The notes beneath the pieces are model-generated. The model searched no databases. It was not told the origin of the DNA and was given only the letters and a program-made list of their open reading frames with translations. A program made the position numbers and the translations under genes. Source: JALZKA01 sp963786495 (lineage in GTDB: Bacteria > Actinomycetota > Thermoleophilia > Solirubrobacterales > 70-9). From it: DNA of 64,000 bases. Of this stretch, positions 25,567 through 34,948 are shown one piece after another; position 1 is the first letter of the stretch, and every line of letters begins with the position of its first letter. The stretch spans positions 744,001 to 808,000 of the forward strand of contig CAWAZL010000002.1 in assembly GCA_963786495.1 (NCBI GenBank). The letters are read 5' to 3'.

Positions 25567-27033
25567 ATGAGCCAATCCCAAAGTGCCCCAAACGGGGCTC
25601 AACCTGCCATTCCCGACCGTGATGGCCCCCGCGACGAATGCGGAGTCTTCGGCGTGTACGCCCCTGGGTCCGAGGTCGCAAAGCTCGCCTACTTCGCCCT
25701 TTACGCGCTCCAGCACCGCGGCCAGGAATCAGCCGGCATCGCGACCTGCGAAGGCGGCCACATCACGACCCTCAGGGACACCGGGCTCGTCTCGCAGGTC
25801 TTCGACGAGGAAAAGCTCCGCGCGCTCGACGGCGATATGGCGATCGGCCATGTCCGCTACTCGACCACGGGCGGCGGCTCCTGGGAGAACTCGCAGCCCG
25901 TCTGGCGCGACGACGGCCGCGAAGTCGCCATGGCCCACAACGGGAACCTCACCAACGCCGTCGAGCTGTTCAACGGGCTGACCGACCAGGGTCTCCGCTT
26001 CCGCGGCACGTCCGACTCGGAGATCCTTTGCGCGATGCTTTCGGTCGCCGAAGAGCGGCCGATCGAGAATGCGGTCGAGGCCGTCATGCCCCGGCTTCGC
26101 GGCGCCTATTCGACGGTGATCATGACCAAGCGCGCCGTGGTCGCCTTCCGCGACCCGCACGGCGTCCGCCCCCTCTCGCTCGGCAAGCTCGGCGACAGCT
26201 GGTGCGTCGCCTCGGAGAGCTGCGCCTTCGACATCATCGGCGCCGAGCTGGTGCGCGAGGTCGAGCCGGGTGAGCTGGTCTCGATCGGCGAGCGCGGGCT
26301 CGAGACGCGCCAGGTGCTCGAGCCGAAGCGCCGCGCCCACTGCGTCTTCGAGCACATCTACTTCTCGCGCCCCGACACCCGGCTCGAGGGCAAGGTCCTC
26401 CAGGAGGTCCGCTCGAAGATGGGTGAGATCCTCTGGCGAGAGGCGCCCGCCGAGGCCGACCTCGTGATCTCGGTTCCGGACTCCGGCAACCCGGCAGCGA
26501 CCGGGTACGCGCGAGCCGCCGGCCTGCCGAAGGACGACGGATTGATCAAGAACCGCTACGTCCAGCGCACCTTCATTCAGCCTGGGCAGGAGCTCCGCAA
26601 GCATGGCCTGCGCATGAAGTTCAACCCGCTGCCCGAGATCCTCGCCGGCAAGCGCGTCGTCGTGGTGGACGACTCGATCGTCCGCGGCAACACGACCCGC
26701 CAGATCGTAGGGATGCTCCGCGACGCCGGCGCGACCGAGGTCCACCTTCGCATCTCCGCCCCGCCGATCCGCAATCCCTGCCACTACGGCGTTGACATGT
26801 CGACGCGCGAAGAGATGATCGCCCACGAGCGGACCGAGGCGGAGATCGCCGCGGAGCTCGAGGCCGACTCGCTCGCCTACCTCTCGCTCGAGGGTGTCTA
26901 CGAGGCTGTCGGCACTCCGCGCGAGCACCACTGCGACGCGTGCTTCACCGGCGATTACCCGCTTGGCGATCCCACCGCCGCGGACGGCAAGTTCGCGCTG
27001 GAGGAGATCGCCGCCATTCCCGTTCATCCGTGA
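25567..27033 (+). CDS. purF: amidophosphoribosyltransferase (PurF)
   Basis: PurF makes phosphoribosylamine from PRPP and glutamine, the committed step of purine synthesis. The 488-aa protein has a 24-residue propeptide before the nucleophile Cys25 in DECGVFG; cleavage would expose it. LQHRGQESAGI and the PRPP-binding VVVVDDSIVRGNTTRQI (near 361-377) follow. Cysteines in AHCVFEH, NPCHYGVD and CDAC match the Bacillus-type enzyme, which binds a [4Fe-4S] cluster. The ATG start is retained because propeptide length fits. The stop overlaps the recQ GTG. Confidence 0.95.
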   Translation: MSQSQSAPNGAQPAIPDRDGPRDECGVFGVYAPGSEVAKLAYFALYALQHRGQESAGIATCEGGHITTLRDTGLVSQVFDEEKLRALDGDMAIGHVRYSTTGGGSWENSQPVWRDDGREVAMAHNGNLTNAVELFNGLTDQGLRFRGTSDSEILCAMLSVAEERPIENAVEAVMPRLRGAYSTVIMTKRAVVAFRDPHGVRPLSLGKLGDSWCVASESCAFDIIGAELVREVEPGELVSIGERGLETRQVLEPKRRAHCVFEHIYFSRPDTRLEGKVLQEVRSKMGEILWREAPAEADLVISVPDSGNPAATGYARAAGLPKDDGLIKNRYVQRTFIQPGQELRKHGLRMKFNPLPEILAGKRVVVVDDSIVRGNTTRQIVGMLRDAGATEVHLRISAPPIRNPCHYGVDMSTREEMIAHERTEAEIAAELEADSLAYLSLEGVYEAVGTPREHHCDACFTGDYPLGDPTAADGKFALEEIAAIPVHP

Positions 27034-28550
27034 TCCCCGCTGAGGACGCGCTCCACCGCCACTTCGGGCACCCCGGTTTCAGGCCTGGGCAGCGCGAAGC
27101 GGTCCAGGCAGCGATGGCCGGGCGCGACGTTCTGGTCGTCATGCCCACAGGCGCCGGCAAGTCGCTCTGCTACCAGCTGCCGGCGCTCGAGGACTCAGAG
27201 GCGCTGACGCTCGTCGTCTCGCCGCTCGTCTCGCTCATGCAGGACCAGGTCGAGGGCCTGGGCGACCGCGCCGAGCTGATCAACGCTCAGCGCACGGGCA
27301 CCGAGAACGCCGAGTCGCTCCGCCGCGCGCTGGCAGGCGAAGCGCACATGCTTTACGTGGCGCCGGAGCGATTCTGGGCGCCCGGCATCGGCGAGAAGCT
27401 GAAGGGGAACGTCGGCCTCTTCGTCGTCGACGAGGCCCACTGCGTGAGCCAGTGGGGCCACGATTTCCGTCCCGAGTACTACAAGCTCGGCGAGATCGCG
27501 AAGCGCCTGGAAGCGCGTTCGATCCTTGCCGCGACGGCCACGGCAACGCCACGAGTGTCGGTGGACATCATCGACCGGCTCGGCCTGGACGACCCGGTCC
27601 GGATCGCCACCGGGTTCGAGCGACCGAACCTCTCCTACGACGTTGTGCCCATCTCCGGCGATCGCGCCCGCGAGCGGGCCGTCTCGGCGCTTCTGTCGCA
27701 GTCCGACGCGCTCCCCGCAATCGTCTACTCGGGAACGCGAAAGCGGACCGACGCGACCGCTGAGCGGCTGACTCGAGAGCTGGGGCATCCGGTGCCCGCC
27801 TACCACGCGGGAATGGACCGCGAGCCCCGCGCCGAGGCGCAGCGGGCGTTCATGTCCGGGGAGTCGCCCGTGGTCGTCGCGACGAACGCGTTCGGGATGG
27901 GCGTCGACAAGGCGAACGTGCGCACCGTGATCCACGAAGCGGTGCCCTCCTCGTTGGAGGCCTACTACCAGGAGGCCGGGCGCGCGGGCCGCGACGGGCT
28001 GCCTTCACGCTGCGTTCTGCTCGCGTCCGGTCAGGACAAGGGCCTCCACGTCTACTTCATCAACCAGACCGAGGATCCCGGCGCCAAGTCTCAGAAGTGG
28101 GCGCAGTACAGGGCCGTCTGGGGCTTCGTCGACGGCGAGGGCTGCCGCCGCGTCGCGATCCTGAGGCACTTCGGAGATCGCTCGGCTCCGGTGTCCGAAG
28201 GCCGGTGCTGCGACTCCTGCGACGGACCGCTCGAGATGCTCGCGGCAGAGAAGATCACCGCGCCGCCCAAGCGCTCGCCGGCCTCCGGGGGCGACGAGGA
28301 CATCCGCGACGCGATCCTGCGCGTGGTCGAGGAAGCCTCGCCTTCGGTCGGGCGCACGCGCGCCGTCGAGATCCTGCGTGGCGGACGCTCAAAGGTCGTC
28401 GTGAAGTACGCGTACGACGAGCTGCCCGGCTACGGCGAGTGGAACGAGTGGCGCGCCGAGGAGCTCTTGGGCGAGGTGGACGCGATGCTCGCGGCCGGCG
28501 TCATCCGCTCGACGGGCGGCAAGTTCCCGAAGCTCGAAGCAGCGGCCTAG
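27030..28550 (+). CDS. recQ: RecQ-family ATP-dependent DNA helicase
   Basis: A 506-aa superfamily 2 helicase. RPGQREAV (motif 0), Walker A MPTGAGKS near residues 38-45, VVDEAHCVSQWGHDFRPEY (DEAH box plus aromatic-rich loop), TATATPRV, and the second RecA domain with VATNAFGMGVDK and QEAGRAGRDG. The zinc module (CCDSCDG) and a short winged-helix RQC end the protein; no HRDC domain is seen. Start GTG at 27030 overlaps the purF stop (GTGA); the longer frame from 26940 lies within purF and is rejected. Confidence 0.92.
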   Translation: MIPAEDALHRHFGHPGFRPGQREAVQAAMAGRDVLVVMPTGAGKSLCYQLPALEDSEALTLVVSPLVSLMQDQVEGLGDRAELINAQRTGTENAESLRRALAGEAHMLYVAPERFWAPGIGEKLKGNVGLFVVDEAHCVSQWGHDFRPEYYKLGEIAKRLEARSILAATATATPRVSVDIIDRLGLDDPVRIATGFERPNLSYDVVPISGDRARERAVSALLSQSDALPAIVYSGTRKRTDATAERLTRELGHPVPAYHAGMDREPRAEAQRAFMSGESPVVVATNAFGMGVDKANVRTVIHEAVPSSLEAYYQEAGRAGRDGLPSRCVLLASGQDKGLHVYFINQTEDPGAKSQKWAQYRAVWGFVDGEGCRRVAILRHFGDRSAPVSEGRCCDSCDGPLEMLAAEKITAPPKRSPASGGDEDIRDAILRVVEEASPSVGRTRAVEILRGGRSKVVVKYAYDELPGYGEWNEWRAEELLGEVDAMLAAGVIRSTGGKFPKLEAAA

Positions 28551-28553
28551 CAA

Positions 28554-29459
28554 GTGACCTCTGCCGGCGGCTTGAGTTCCGGTACCTCCTTCCGCGTCGC
28601 CGTGCTCGCGTCCGGCACCGGCACCAACCTCCAGGCGATCCTGGACACGGTCCACGGAAAGGACGGCGTCGAGGTCGTGGCGGTCGGCTCGGACAAACCC
28701 GGCGCCATGGCGCTCGACCGGGCGACCGATGCCGGCATCGCGGCCGAGTGCTTCCCGCGCGACGGCTTTGACAGCCGCGAGAAGCGCGACGCGGCCATCT
28801 CCGAGTGGCTGTCTTCACTCGAGGTCGACCTGGTCGTCCTCGCCGGCTACATGCAGCTGCTCTCGCCGCAGTTCATCGGGAACTGGCGGGACCGGATCGT
28901 GAACGTTCACCCTGCCCTGCTGCCCTCGTTCCCAGGCCTTGACGCGATCGGGCAGGCGCTTGACGCCGGGGTCGATGTCACCGGCGTGACCGTCCACTTC
29001 GTGGACGAGGGAGTGGACACGGGAGCGCCGATCCTGCAGCGCTCGGTCGCTGTCCCCGCCGGCCGCGACGCCGCCGAGCTCGAGGATGCGATCCACGCGA
29101 CGGAGCATCAGCTCCTTCCCGAGGCGATCCGCCTGATCGCATCGGGCCGCGTCTCCGCCGAGCGCGCCGCGGAAGCGCTCGCCTCGAAGGTGGACGTCGA
29201 GAAGACCGGTGTGCCGTTCGGTGACCTGACCGCGGATGAGGCCCGGGCCCAGGGTCAACGCCTGACGGACGTCGGTACCTGGGGACCGCTACAGCGCGTG
29301 GCCAAGGTCGCGCACGCGTGGAAGCTCCTTGCCGCGCAGATGGAAAAGGAAGGCCGCCCCACCGTCCGGGACCTGCCGCTGGCCGACGTCATCGAGCACG
29401 CCGAGCGGCTCTGGGTGATCCCGCCGCCCGGTGGTCTCGTGGAGGGCGTGCGGGGCTAG
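28554..29459 (+). CDS. purN: phosphoribosylglycinamide formyltransferase (PurN) with C-terminal extension
   Basis: PurN transfers formyl from 10-formyl-THF to GAR. Residues ~14-205 are a normal PurN: VAVLASGTGTNLQAI, LAGYMQLLSPQF, the catalytic NVHPALLPSFPG, and HFVDEGVDTGAPILQ. The remaining ~95 residues (KVDVEKTGVPFGDLTADE... to IPPPGGLVEGVRG) exceed the usual ~200-aa length and match nothing I recognise. The start is GTG, four bases after recQ. There is no frameshift at the junction, so the extension is part of the protein. Confidence 0.92.
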   Translation: MTSAGGLSSGTSFRVAVLASGTGTNLQAILDTVHGKDGVEVVAVGSDKPGAMALDRATDAGIAAECFPRDGFDSREKRDAAISEWLSSLEVDLVVLAGYMQLLSPQFIGNWRDRIVNVHPALLPSFPGLDAIGQALDAGVDVTGVTVHFVDEGVDTGAPILQRSVAVPAGRDAAELEDAIHATEHQLLPEAIRLIASGRVSAERAAEALASKVDVEKTGVPFGDLTADEARAQGQRLTDVGTWGPLQRVAKVAHAWKLLAAQMEKEGRPTVRDLPLADVIEHAERLWVIPPPGGLVEGVRG

Positions 29460-29472
29460 GTCCCAGCCCGGG

Positions 29473-29527
29473 TTGACGGGCGCACCCCGGAGGGGTAGTG
29501 TCAACTGCGATGGACTTGCAGTTGACA
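29473..29527 (+). promoter_or_regulatory. promoter with overlapping Fur-family operator
   Basis: A -35 TTGACG (29473-29478) and -10 TAGTGT (29496-29501) are 17 bases apart. A perfect inverted repeat TGTCAACTGC (29499-29508) / GCAGTTGACA (29518-29527), spaced by nine bases, covers the -10 edge and likely start site. A repressor bound there would block initiation. The adjacent Fur-family gene makes autoregulation the natural reading; the metal is inferred from the nickel transporter downstream. Confidence 0.72.
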
Positions 29528-29541
29528 GGAGCCTGCTACTT

Positions 29542-29994
29542 GTGACCGCAAGCCATCCCGCTCCCGCGATCGCCGCCCGTGATTTGAACGAGGCGATCGC
29601 AGCCGTAAGGGAGCGGGGATTGCGCGTCTCATCGGCGCGCCGGCTGTTGCTCGAAGCGCTGTTCGCGGCTGATGGACCGCAGACCGCGGAGGAGCTCGCC
29701 ACAGAGATTCCAGGCGGCGATGCCGCCTCCGTCTACCGCAACCTGGAGCGCCTGGAGGCGATCGGCCTGGTACGCCATGTCCACCTTGGCCACGGCCCCG
29801 GCCTGTATGCGCTGGCCGGCTCGCTGGCCGACGGCTACATCGTCTGCGACCTGTGCGGGAAGCGCGAGCCCGCGACCTCCGAGCAGCTCGAGCGCGTGCG
29901 AGGCGCCGTCCGTGAAGAGTTCGGCTTCGAGTCGGCCTTCTCCCACTTCCCGATCGTCGGGCTCTGCCCCGAGTGCGCGAGGACAAGCACGTGA
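29542..29994 (+). CDS. Fur-family metal-responsive regulator
   Basis: A 150-aa Fur-family protein. The N-terminal winged helix carries VRERGLRVSSARRLLLEALFAADGPQTAEEL and ASVYRNLERLEAIGLVRHV. The C-terminal part has a structural zinc site with CDLC and CPEC pairs, and HVHLGHGPG/H residues for a sensor metal. GTG start at 29542 lies 14 bases after a perfect dyad that is probably its own operator. It is coupled by GTGA to a NicO-type transporter and lies end-to-end with a hydrogenase operon, so nickel sensing (Nur-like) is more likely than iron, but this is inferred. Zur or peroxide sensing cannot be excluded. Confidence 0.85.
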   Translation: MTASHPAPAIAARDLNEAIAAVRERGLRVSSARRLLLEALFAADGPQTAEELATEIPGGDAASVYRNLERLEAIGLVRHVHLGHGPGLYALAGSLADGYIVCDLCGKREPATSEQLERVRGAVREEFGFESAFSHFPIVGLCPECARTST

Positions 29995-30722
29995 GCTTCG
30001 ACTTCCTTTACCACCCGATCGAGAGCCTCGACGAGTCGCTCACCCACCTCTTCGAGGGCGCCCCGCTGCTCGTCGCCCTGGGGCTTGCGTTCCTGCTGGG
30101 GCTTCGCCACGCTTCGGATCCCGATCACCTGGTGGCGGTCACCTCGCTGGTCACCGCCGAGGATGCGGACACGCGCTCGGCGGCGCGCCTGGGCGGCTGG
30201 TGGGGCGCCGGCCATGCGTTCACCCTTCTTGCGATCGGAATCCCGCTCATCGTCTTCAAGACGTCGCTGCCCTCGTGGCTCGAGAGCGGCGCCGAGAAGG
30301 CTGTCGGCGTCGTGATCCTGTTCCTGGCGGTGCGCGTGCTGTGGAAATGGAAGCGCGGCGACTACCGAGCGACTCCACACGGACATGAAACGCATGAGCA
30401 CCGCCATCTCCATAGGGGCGAGCACGGGCATACCGAGGTGCGGACTCCCAGACAGGCGTTCTCGATCGGCGTTCTTCACGGCCTTGCCGGGACGGGAGCG
30501 ATCGTCCTGCTCCTGATCGCCGCGCTCCCCTCTCAGGTGGAGGCGATGGCCGCGATGGCGGTATTCGCGCCCATGTCGATCGTGTCGATGGCCGCATTCA
30601 CGGCGGCCTTCGCCTGGGTCCTGACGCGGCCGGCGATCGAGCCCGTCTACCGCAGCCTCCTGATCCCGATTCTCGGCGCGTTCGGCGTCCTCTTCGGGCT
30701 CTGGTACGTCGGGCTGACCTAG
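29991..30722 (+). CDS. NicO/UreH-type nickel/cobalt membrane transporter
   Basis: A 243-aa membrane protein with about six helices. The first helix pair carries LRHASDPDHL, the HX4DH metal signature of Ni/Co transporters. A cytoplasmic or periplasmic His-rich loop (HGHETHEHRHLHRGEHGHTE, about residues 130-149) could bind metal. It probably brings in Ni2+ for the [NiFe] site of the adjacent hydrogenase; an efflux role cannot be ruled out from sequence. GTG start overlaps the regulator stop. Its stop abuts the hypF stop with no gap (convergent). Confidence 0.82.
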   Translation: MSFDFLYHPIESLDESLTHLFEGAPLLVALGLAFLLGLRHASDPDHLVAVTSLVTAEDADTRSAARLGGWWGAGHAFTLLAIGIPLIVFKTSLPSWLESGAEKAVGVVILFLAVRVLWKWKRGDYRATPHGHETHEHRHLHRGEHGHTEVRTPRQAFSIGVLHGLAGTGAIVLLLIAALPSQVEAMAAMAVFAPMSIVSMAAFTAAFAWVLTRPAIEPVYRSLLIPILGAFGVLFGLWYVGLT

Positions 30723-33052
30723 TCAGCGTTGACCCAGGCGGGCCGCCGCGACCGCCACCTGCCCATACGAGATCCCGCCGTCGTTCGGTGGTAGCGCGAC
30801 GGGGACCAGTGTCCTCAGCCCTGATTCCTCGAGCTCTCTTCGTGCGCTTTCGAGGAGCAGGCGGTTCTGGAACACGCCGCCCGAGAGGACGACGGTGTCG
30901 AGCGCCCGCGCGCCACAGGCACGCTGGGCCGCTGCCGCCGCTGCGGATGCAAGCCCACGGTGAAAGCGCGCGGCGACGGTCCCCACGGCGACTCCCATGT
31001 CCAGGTCGGCCAAGAGCGCGCGGATCGCCGGGCGCGGATCCAGCACGAGCGGCGCCTCACCCTCGCCCTCTACCTGGACCTCGTACACGCCGCGCTCGTC
31101 CGGATCCGCTGCCCCTCGAACTCTGCCGCCGCCTGGCCCTCGTAGGTGACCTGAGCGCGGATGCCGCAGAGCGCCGAGACGGCGTCGAAGAGGCGCCCCG
31201 CGCTGGTCGTCACCGGCGACCCGGCTCCGGTCTGCACGATTCCGCAAACCGCCTCCCAGTCGGACTCGGCCACCCGATGGCGAAGCGCGCGAGGAATGGG
31301 TGGATGCTCTTCACCCAGCGCATGGGAGAGCCAAGACGCCGCCATCCGCCACGGCTCCTGAACCGCCCTATCGCCGCCGGGCAGGCGAACGGGCATCAAC
31401 ATGCCGGCGCGCTCGAACCCGGCGAGGTCGCCCGCCAGGAGCTCGCCGCCCCACACCGACGCGTCCTCGCCGTAGCCGGTGCCGTCGAAGATCACGCCCA
31501 GCGCCGGACCGGTCTCGCCGTGCTCGGCCAGGCACGCCGCAAGATGTGCGTGATGGTGCTGGACGCCGACCAGTTCCAGCTCGGGGTCTTCCTCCGCGCG
31601 CTCCAGCGCGTACCGGGTCGAGAGGTAGTCGGGGTGGAGGTCGTGCGCGATCACTCGCGGCTCGATGGCGAAAAGGCGCTCGAAGTGCTCGACGCCTTTG
31701 CGAAATGAGCTGAGCGTCTCCCAATTCTTGAGGTCGCCGATGTGATGCGAAGGCCAGGCGCGACCGCCCTTGGCGACGCAGAAAGTGCTCTTGAGCTCGG
31801 CGCCGCACCCGAGCGCCGCGGGCACCTCGATCGGCAGGCGCACGCTCTGCGGCACATATCCGCGCGACCGGCGCATCATTAGCGGCGTGGAAGGTGCGGA
31901 TGGGGACAGGCCCCCGACGCTTCGCACGACCGAGTCGTCGGTTCGCATGTGGATCGGGCGGTCGTGGACCAGGAAGGCGTCTGCGATCTCGCCCAGCCGC
32001 TCGCGCGCATCGTCGTCGGCGTAGGCGATGGGTTCGTCCGAGACATTCGCCGAGGTCATCACCAGCGCGCGGCCGAAATCGGCGAGCAGGACGTGTTGGA
32101 GTGGCGCGTAGGGAAGCATCACGCCCAGGTCCCGGGAGCGCGGAGCGACCGCATGGGCCACCGGCGCCCCATGACGCCGCCGCGCGATCACGATGGGCCG
32201 CTCACGGCCGAGCAGAAGCTCCTCCTCATCGGCACTCAGCTCGACCAGCGTGCGCGCCTCTTCGATGCCCGTTGCCATCAGCGCAAAGGGCTTCTCCTCG
32301 CGATGCTTGCGGCTTCTGAGCGCAGCAACGGCCTCCTCGGAAGCCGGGTCGCAAGCGAGGTGATAGCCGCCGACACCCTTGACGGCCAGGATCCCGCCAT
32401 CGGCCAGCATCGCCGCCGCCCGGGCGATCGCGTCACCCCCCTCGGTGCCAGGCACCAGGCGTGCGGTTGGGCCGCAGGCTGGGCAGGCGTTGGGCTGGGC
32501 GTGGAAGCGGCGGTTGAGCGGGTCGTCATATTCGGCCTGGCACTCCGCGCACATCCGGAACTCCGCCATCGTTGTCTGCGGGCGGTCGTAAGGAACGCCC
32601 TTGACGATCGTGAAGCGCGGGCCGCAGTCGGTGCAGTTGATGAACGGATAGCGGTGGCGCCTGTCGGTGGGGTCGGCGAGCTCGGTAAGGCATGCGTCGC
32701 AGGTGGTCATGTCGGCGGAGACCAGGGCGTCCGCCTCGCCGTGACTCTCCGACGGCATGATCTGAAAGCCGTTCTCGCCAGTGGGCTCGATCCGCTCGGC
32801 AGCGACCGACTCGACCACTGCCAGTGGTGGTGCCTCGTGCTCGATGAGGAAGACGAGCTTGCCGATCGTGGTCTCAGTCCCCTCCGCCTCGGCCACCACG
32901 CCGTGCTCGTCGTTCAGGACGTGTCCGGCGAGTCCAAGCTCGAGCGCCGAGCGGTAGACGAATGGCCGGAATCCGACGCCCTGGACCGTCCCGGTGACCC
33001 TGATTCGGACCCGGCAGACCTCAGGGGCCAATTGCCAGCTCCACCAGCTCAC
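30723..33052 (-). CDS. hypF: carbamoyltransferase HypF (frameshifted in this sequence)
   Basis: HypF makes thiocarbamate on HypE from carbamoyl phosphate, giving the CN ligands of the NiFe site. Domains in order: acylphosphatase VTGTVQGVGFRPFVYR, two zinc modules (CDACLTEL...NCTDCGP; CAEC...CPACGP), a YrdC-like domain and a Kae1-like domain with HHHAHLAACLAEHG. The frame breaks at the CCCC run 31112-31115 (one base missing); the last ~125 residues, to SYGQVAVAAARLGQR, are in the next frame. The start is GTG 33052 or TTG 33031, overlapping the SIS gene end. Likely functional; the break is probably a homopolymer error. Confidence 0.88.
31902..31914. repeat. 13-base palindrome GGGGACAGGCCCC inside hypF
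   Basis: One member of the window's GGnGnC-W-GnCnCC family, lying in the coding sequence of hypF where it encodes part of a Gly/Ser/Pro stretch (GLSPSAPSTP). The same 13-mer occurs at the end of thiO. Confidence 0.5.
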
Positions 33053-34260
33053 GGAGCACGTGGTAGGCGCTCGCCTGTGCCTCCTGAATGCGCGGGATGT
33101 GCTGGGAGCGGGTGACGATCACGTGGTCGGCGAGCGCGTTCTGGGCGATCTGACCTCCGTCGTACCCCACCATCGCGATCGTGAGCATCTCACGCTTGCG
33201 CGCCTCGGCGAGCGCGTCGATGATGTTCAGCGAGTTGCCCGAGGTGGAGAGTGCGAGCGCGGCGTCGCCCGTTCGCCCGTGCGCGATCACCTGTCGCTGG
33301 AAGATCGCCTCCACCCCGACGTCGTTGGCAACCGCGGTGATGATCGAGGTGTCCTCGGTGAGGTCGAGCGCACGGCGTGGCTCTCCGCTGCCGTCCGGCA
33401 TCGGAACCCGGAAGTCGGCGGCGGCATCCATCGCGTCCGTGGCAGAGCCGCCGTTGCCGAACGTCAGCAGGCGCCCGCCTGCCTCGAACGCGCCGCGGAG
33501 CGCCGCCGCAGCCGTGGTCAGCTCGCCGCGGTTGTCGGTTAGCGTCTGCTCGCGGAGCGCCACCGATCTCCACGGCCTTGAGGAGGGCAGAGGCGCGCAC
33601 ATCGGCGACGACCGGCTCCAGATCGGTCTGCGCCTCGGACAGGAACGGGTAGAGGAAGCTGGACGCGCCGGGGTCGTGGACCTGCCGCGCCTCGCGCCCC
33701 TCCAGGAGGCCGCGGTGGTCGAAGAAGACGTGAACGAGCTCCCAGAGCAGGTGATAGAGGGTCTCGATCAGCTCCTGTCGCACGTACGCGTCGAGATCCA
33801 GCGGCGGCGGGAACTCCCATTCCGCTCCGGACTCAGCGCCGAACGCAATCGTCAAGCACCCGGTGTCGCGCGCATGGATCAGGGCATCGCGTGCGTCCTT
33901 GGCACCCGGTCCCGCCTCTTCGCAGCCGAAGGCGATGGCGATGTCGTCCGGCTCGCACACCGCACGTGCCTGTGCGACCAGGTCTCCGCCTTCGGACGCG
34001 AGGCCGATGGCTGGCAGCGCCCGCTTGCCCACGATCACCGGATGGACGAACTCGACTGCCACGTGCCGGGCGTCGGAGCGCGCGACCGGCGTCGCGCCGA
34101 AGGCGACGAGGCGGCCGCCCCGGGCGAAGCGCTCCGCCATGCGATGGCAGCAGCGCGCGATGGGCTCAGCCTGCTCGTCGAAGAACGCCTGATTCGCCTG
34201 GGTCCGGACCCTGGCCAGCTCGTCGAGGCGCTCAGCGAGCGCAGGCGCTGGCGCGCTCAG
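33021..34260 (-). CDS. tandem-SIS-domain protein (phosphoheptose-isomerase-like), frameshifted
   Basis: Two SIS domains in one gene. The first (about residues 1-230) has RLVAFGATPVARSDARHVAVEFVHP, lacking a typical Ser-rich sugar-phosphate loop. The second has RLLTFGNGGSATDAMDAAADF and LALSTSGNSLNIIDAL, close to GmhA-type isomerases. The frame shifts by one inserted base at 33561-33566, between the domains. The apparent start is CTG in a CTGA overlap with hypB (34257-34260); GTG at 34299 is an alternative. Its role in a hydrogenase operon is unknown; GmhA-like genes are, as I recall, found in some actinobacterial hydrogenase clusters. Confidence 0.72.
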
Positions 34261-34934
34261 GCGACCGCCTCGGCACGCTGCGGTACGCCGGCGAGCCACT
34301 CACGGAACTCGTCGACGCCCTCGCCGGTCCTGGCCGAGACGAGCATCGTCCGGGCGCCGGGGTTGACGGTCTCGATGTTCGCCAGCAGGCGATCGGTGTC
34401 GAAGTCGAGGTGGGGAAGGAGGTCGACCTTGTTGATCACGACCAGTTCGCACGCGCGGAACATGAGCGGGTACTTGAGCGGCTTGTCCTCGCCCTCGGTC
34501 ACGGAGGTGATCATCGCGCGCACGTCCTCGCCGACCCGGAACTCCGCCGGGCAGACGAGGTTGCCGACGTTCTCGATCACCAGCAGGTCGATCGCGTCCA
34601 GGTCGATGTCAGGCATCGCGGAGCGCACCATGTTGGCGTCCAGGTGGCACTCGCCGCCGAATCCGTTGCCCGTGTTGAGCTGGACGACGGGGATGTGGAG
34701 GTGGGCGATGCGGTCGGCATCCATGGAGCCCTGCACGTCACCCTCGAGCACTCCCACCCGCAGGTCGAAATCGCGAAGCGACGACTCCAGGAGCGTGGTC
34801 TTGCCGGCGCCCGGGGCGCTCATCAGGTTGACGACGCGCACCTCGTTCCGGTCGAAGTCGTCGCGGTTGGCACGTGCGATCGTCTCGTTCGCGTCGAGCG
34901 CGTCTTCAGCGACCTTGATCTTCGTGCGGTGCAT
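34257..34934 (-). CDS. hypB: hydrogenase nickel-incorporation GTPase HypB
   Basis: HypB hydrolyses GTP while delivering nickel to the large subunit with HypA. The 225-aa protein has the P-loop MSAPGAGKTTLLE near residues 38-50, the metal site GGECHLDANMV, LLVIENVGNLVCPAEF, and the G4 motif NKVD. There is no N-terminal His-rich tail, so it is not a nickel store. It starts 14 bases after hypA. The stop overlaps a CTG used by the next gene. Confidence 0.94.
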   Translation of the reverse strand: MHRTKIKVAEDALDANETIARANRDDFDRNEVRVVNLMSAPGAGKTTLLESSLRDFDLRVGVLEGDVQGSMDADRIAHLHIPVVQLNTGNGFGGECHLDANMVRSAMPDIDLDAIDLLVIENVGNLVCPAEFRVGEDVRAMITSVTEGEDKPLKYPLMFRACELVVINKVDLLPHLDFDTDRLLANIETVNPGARTMLVSARTGEGVDEFREWLAGVPQRAEAVA

Positions 34935-34948
34935 GACTCTCCTCGTCT

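Noticed and set aside
31949..33115. 388-aa plus-strand open frame opposite hypF
   Set aside because: Fully antisense to well-conserved HypF domains; no ribosome site or recognisable motif.
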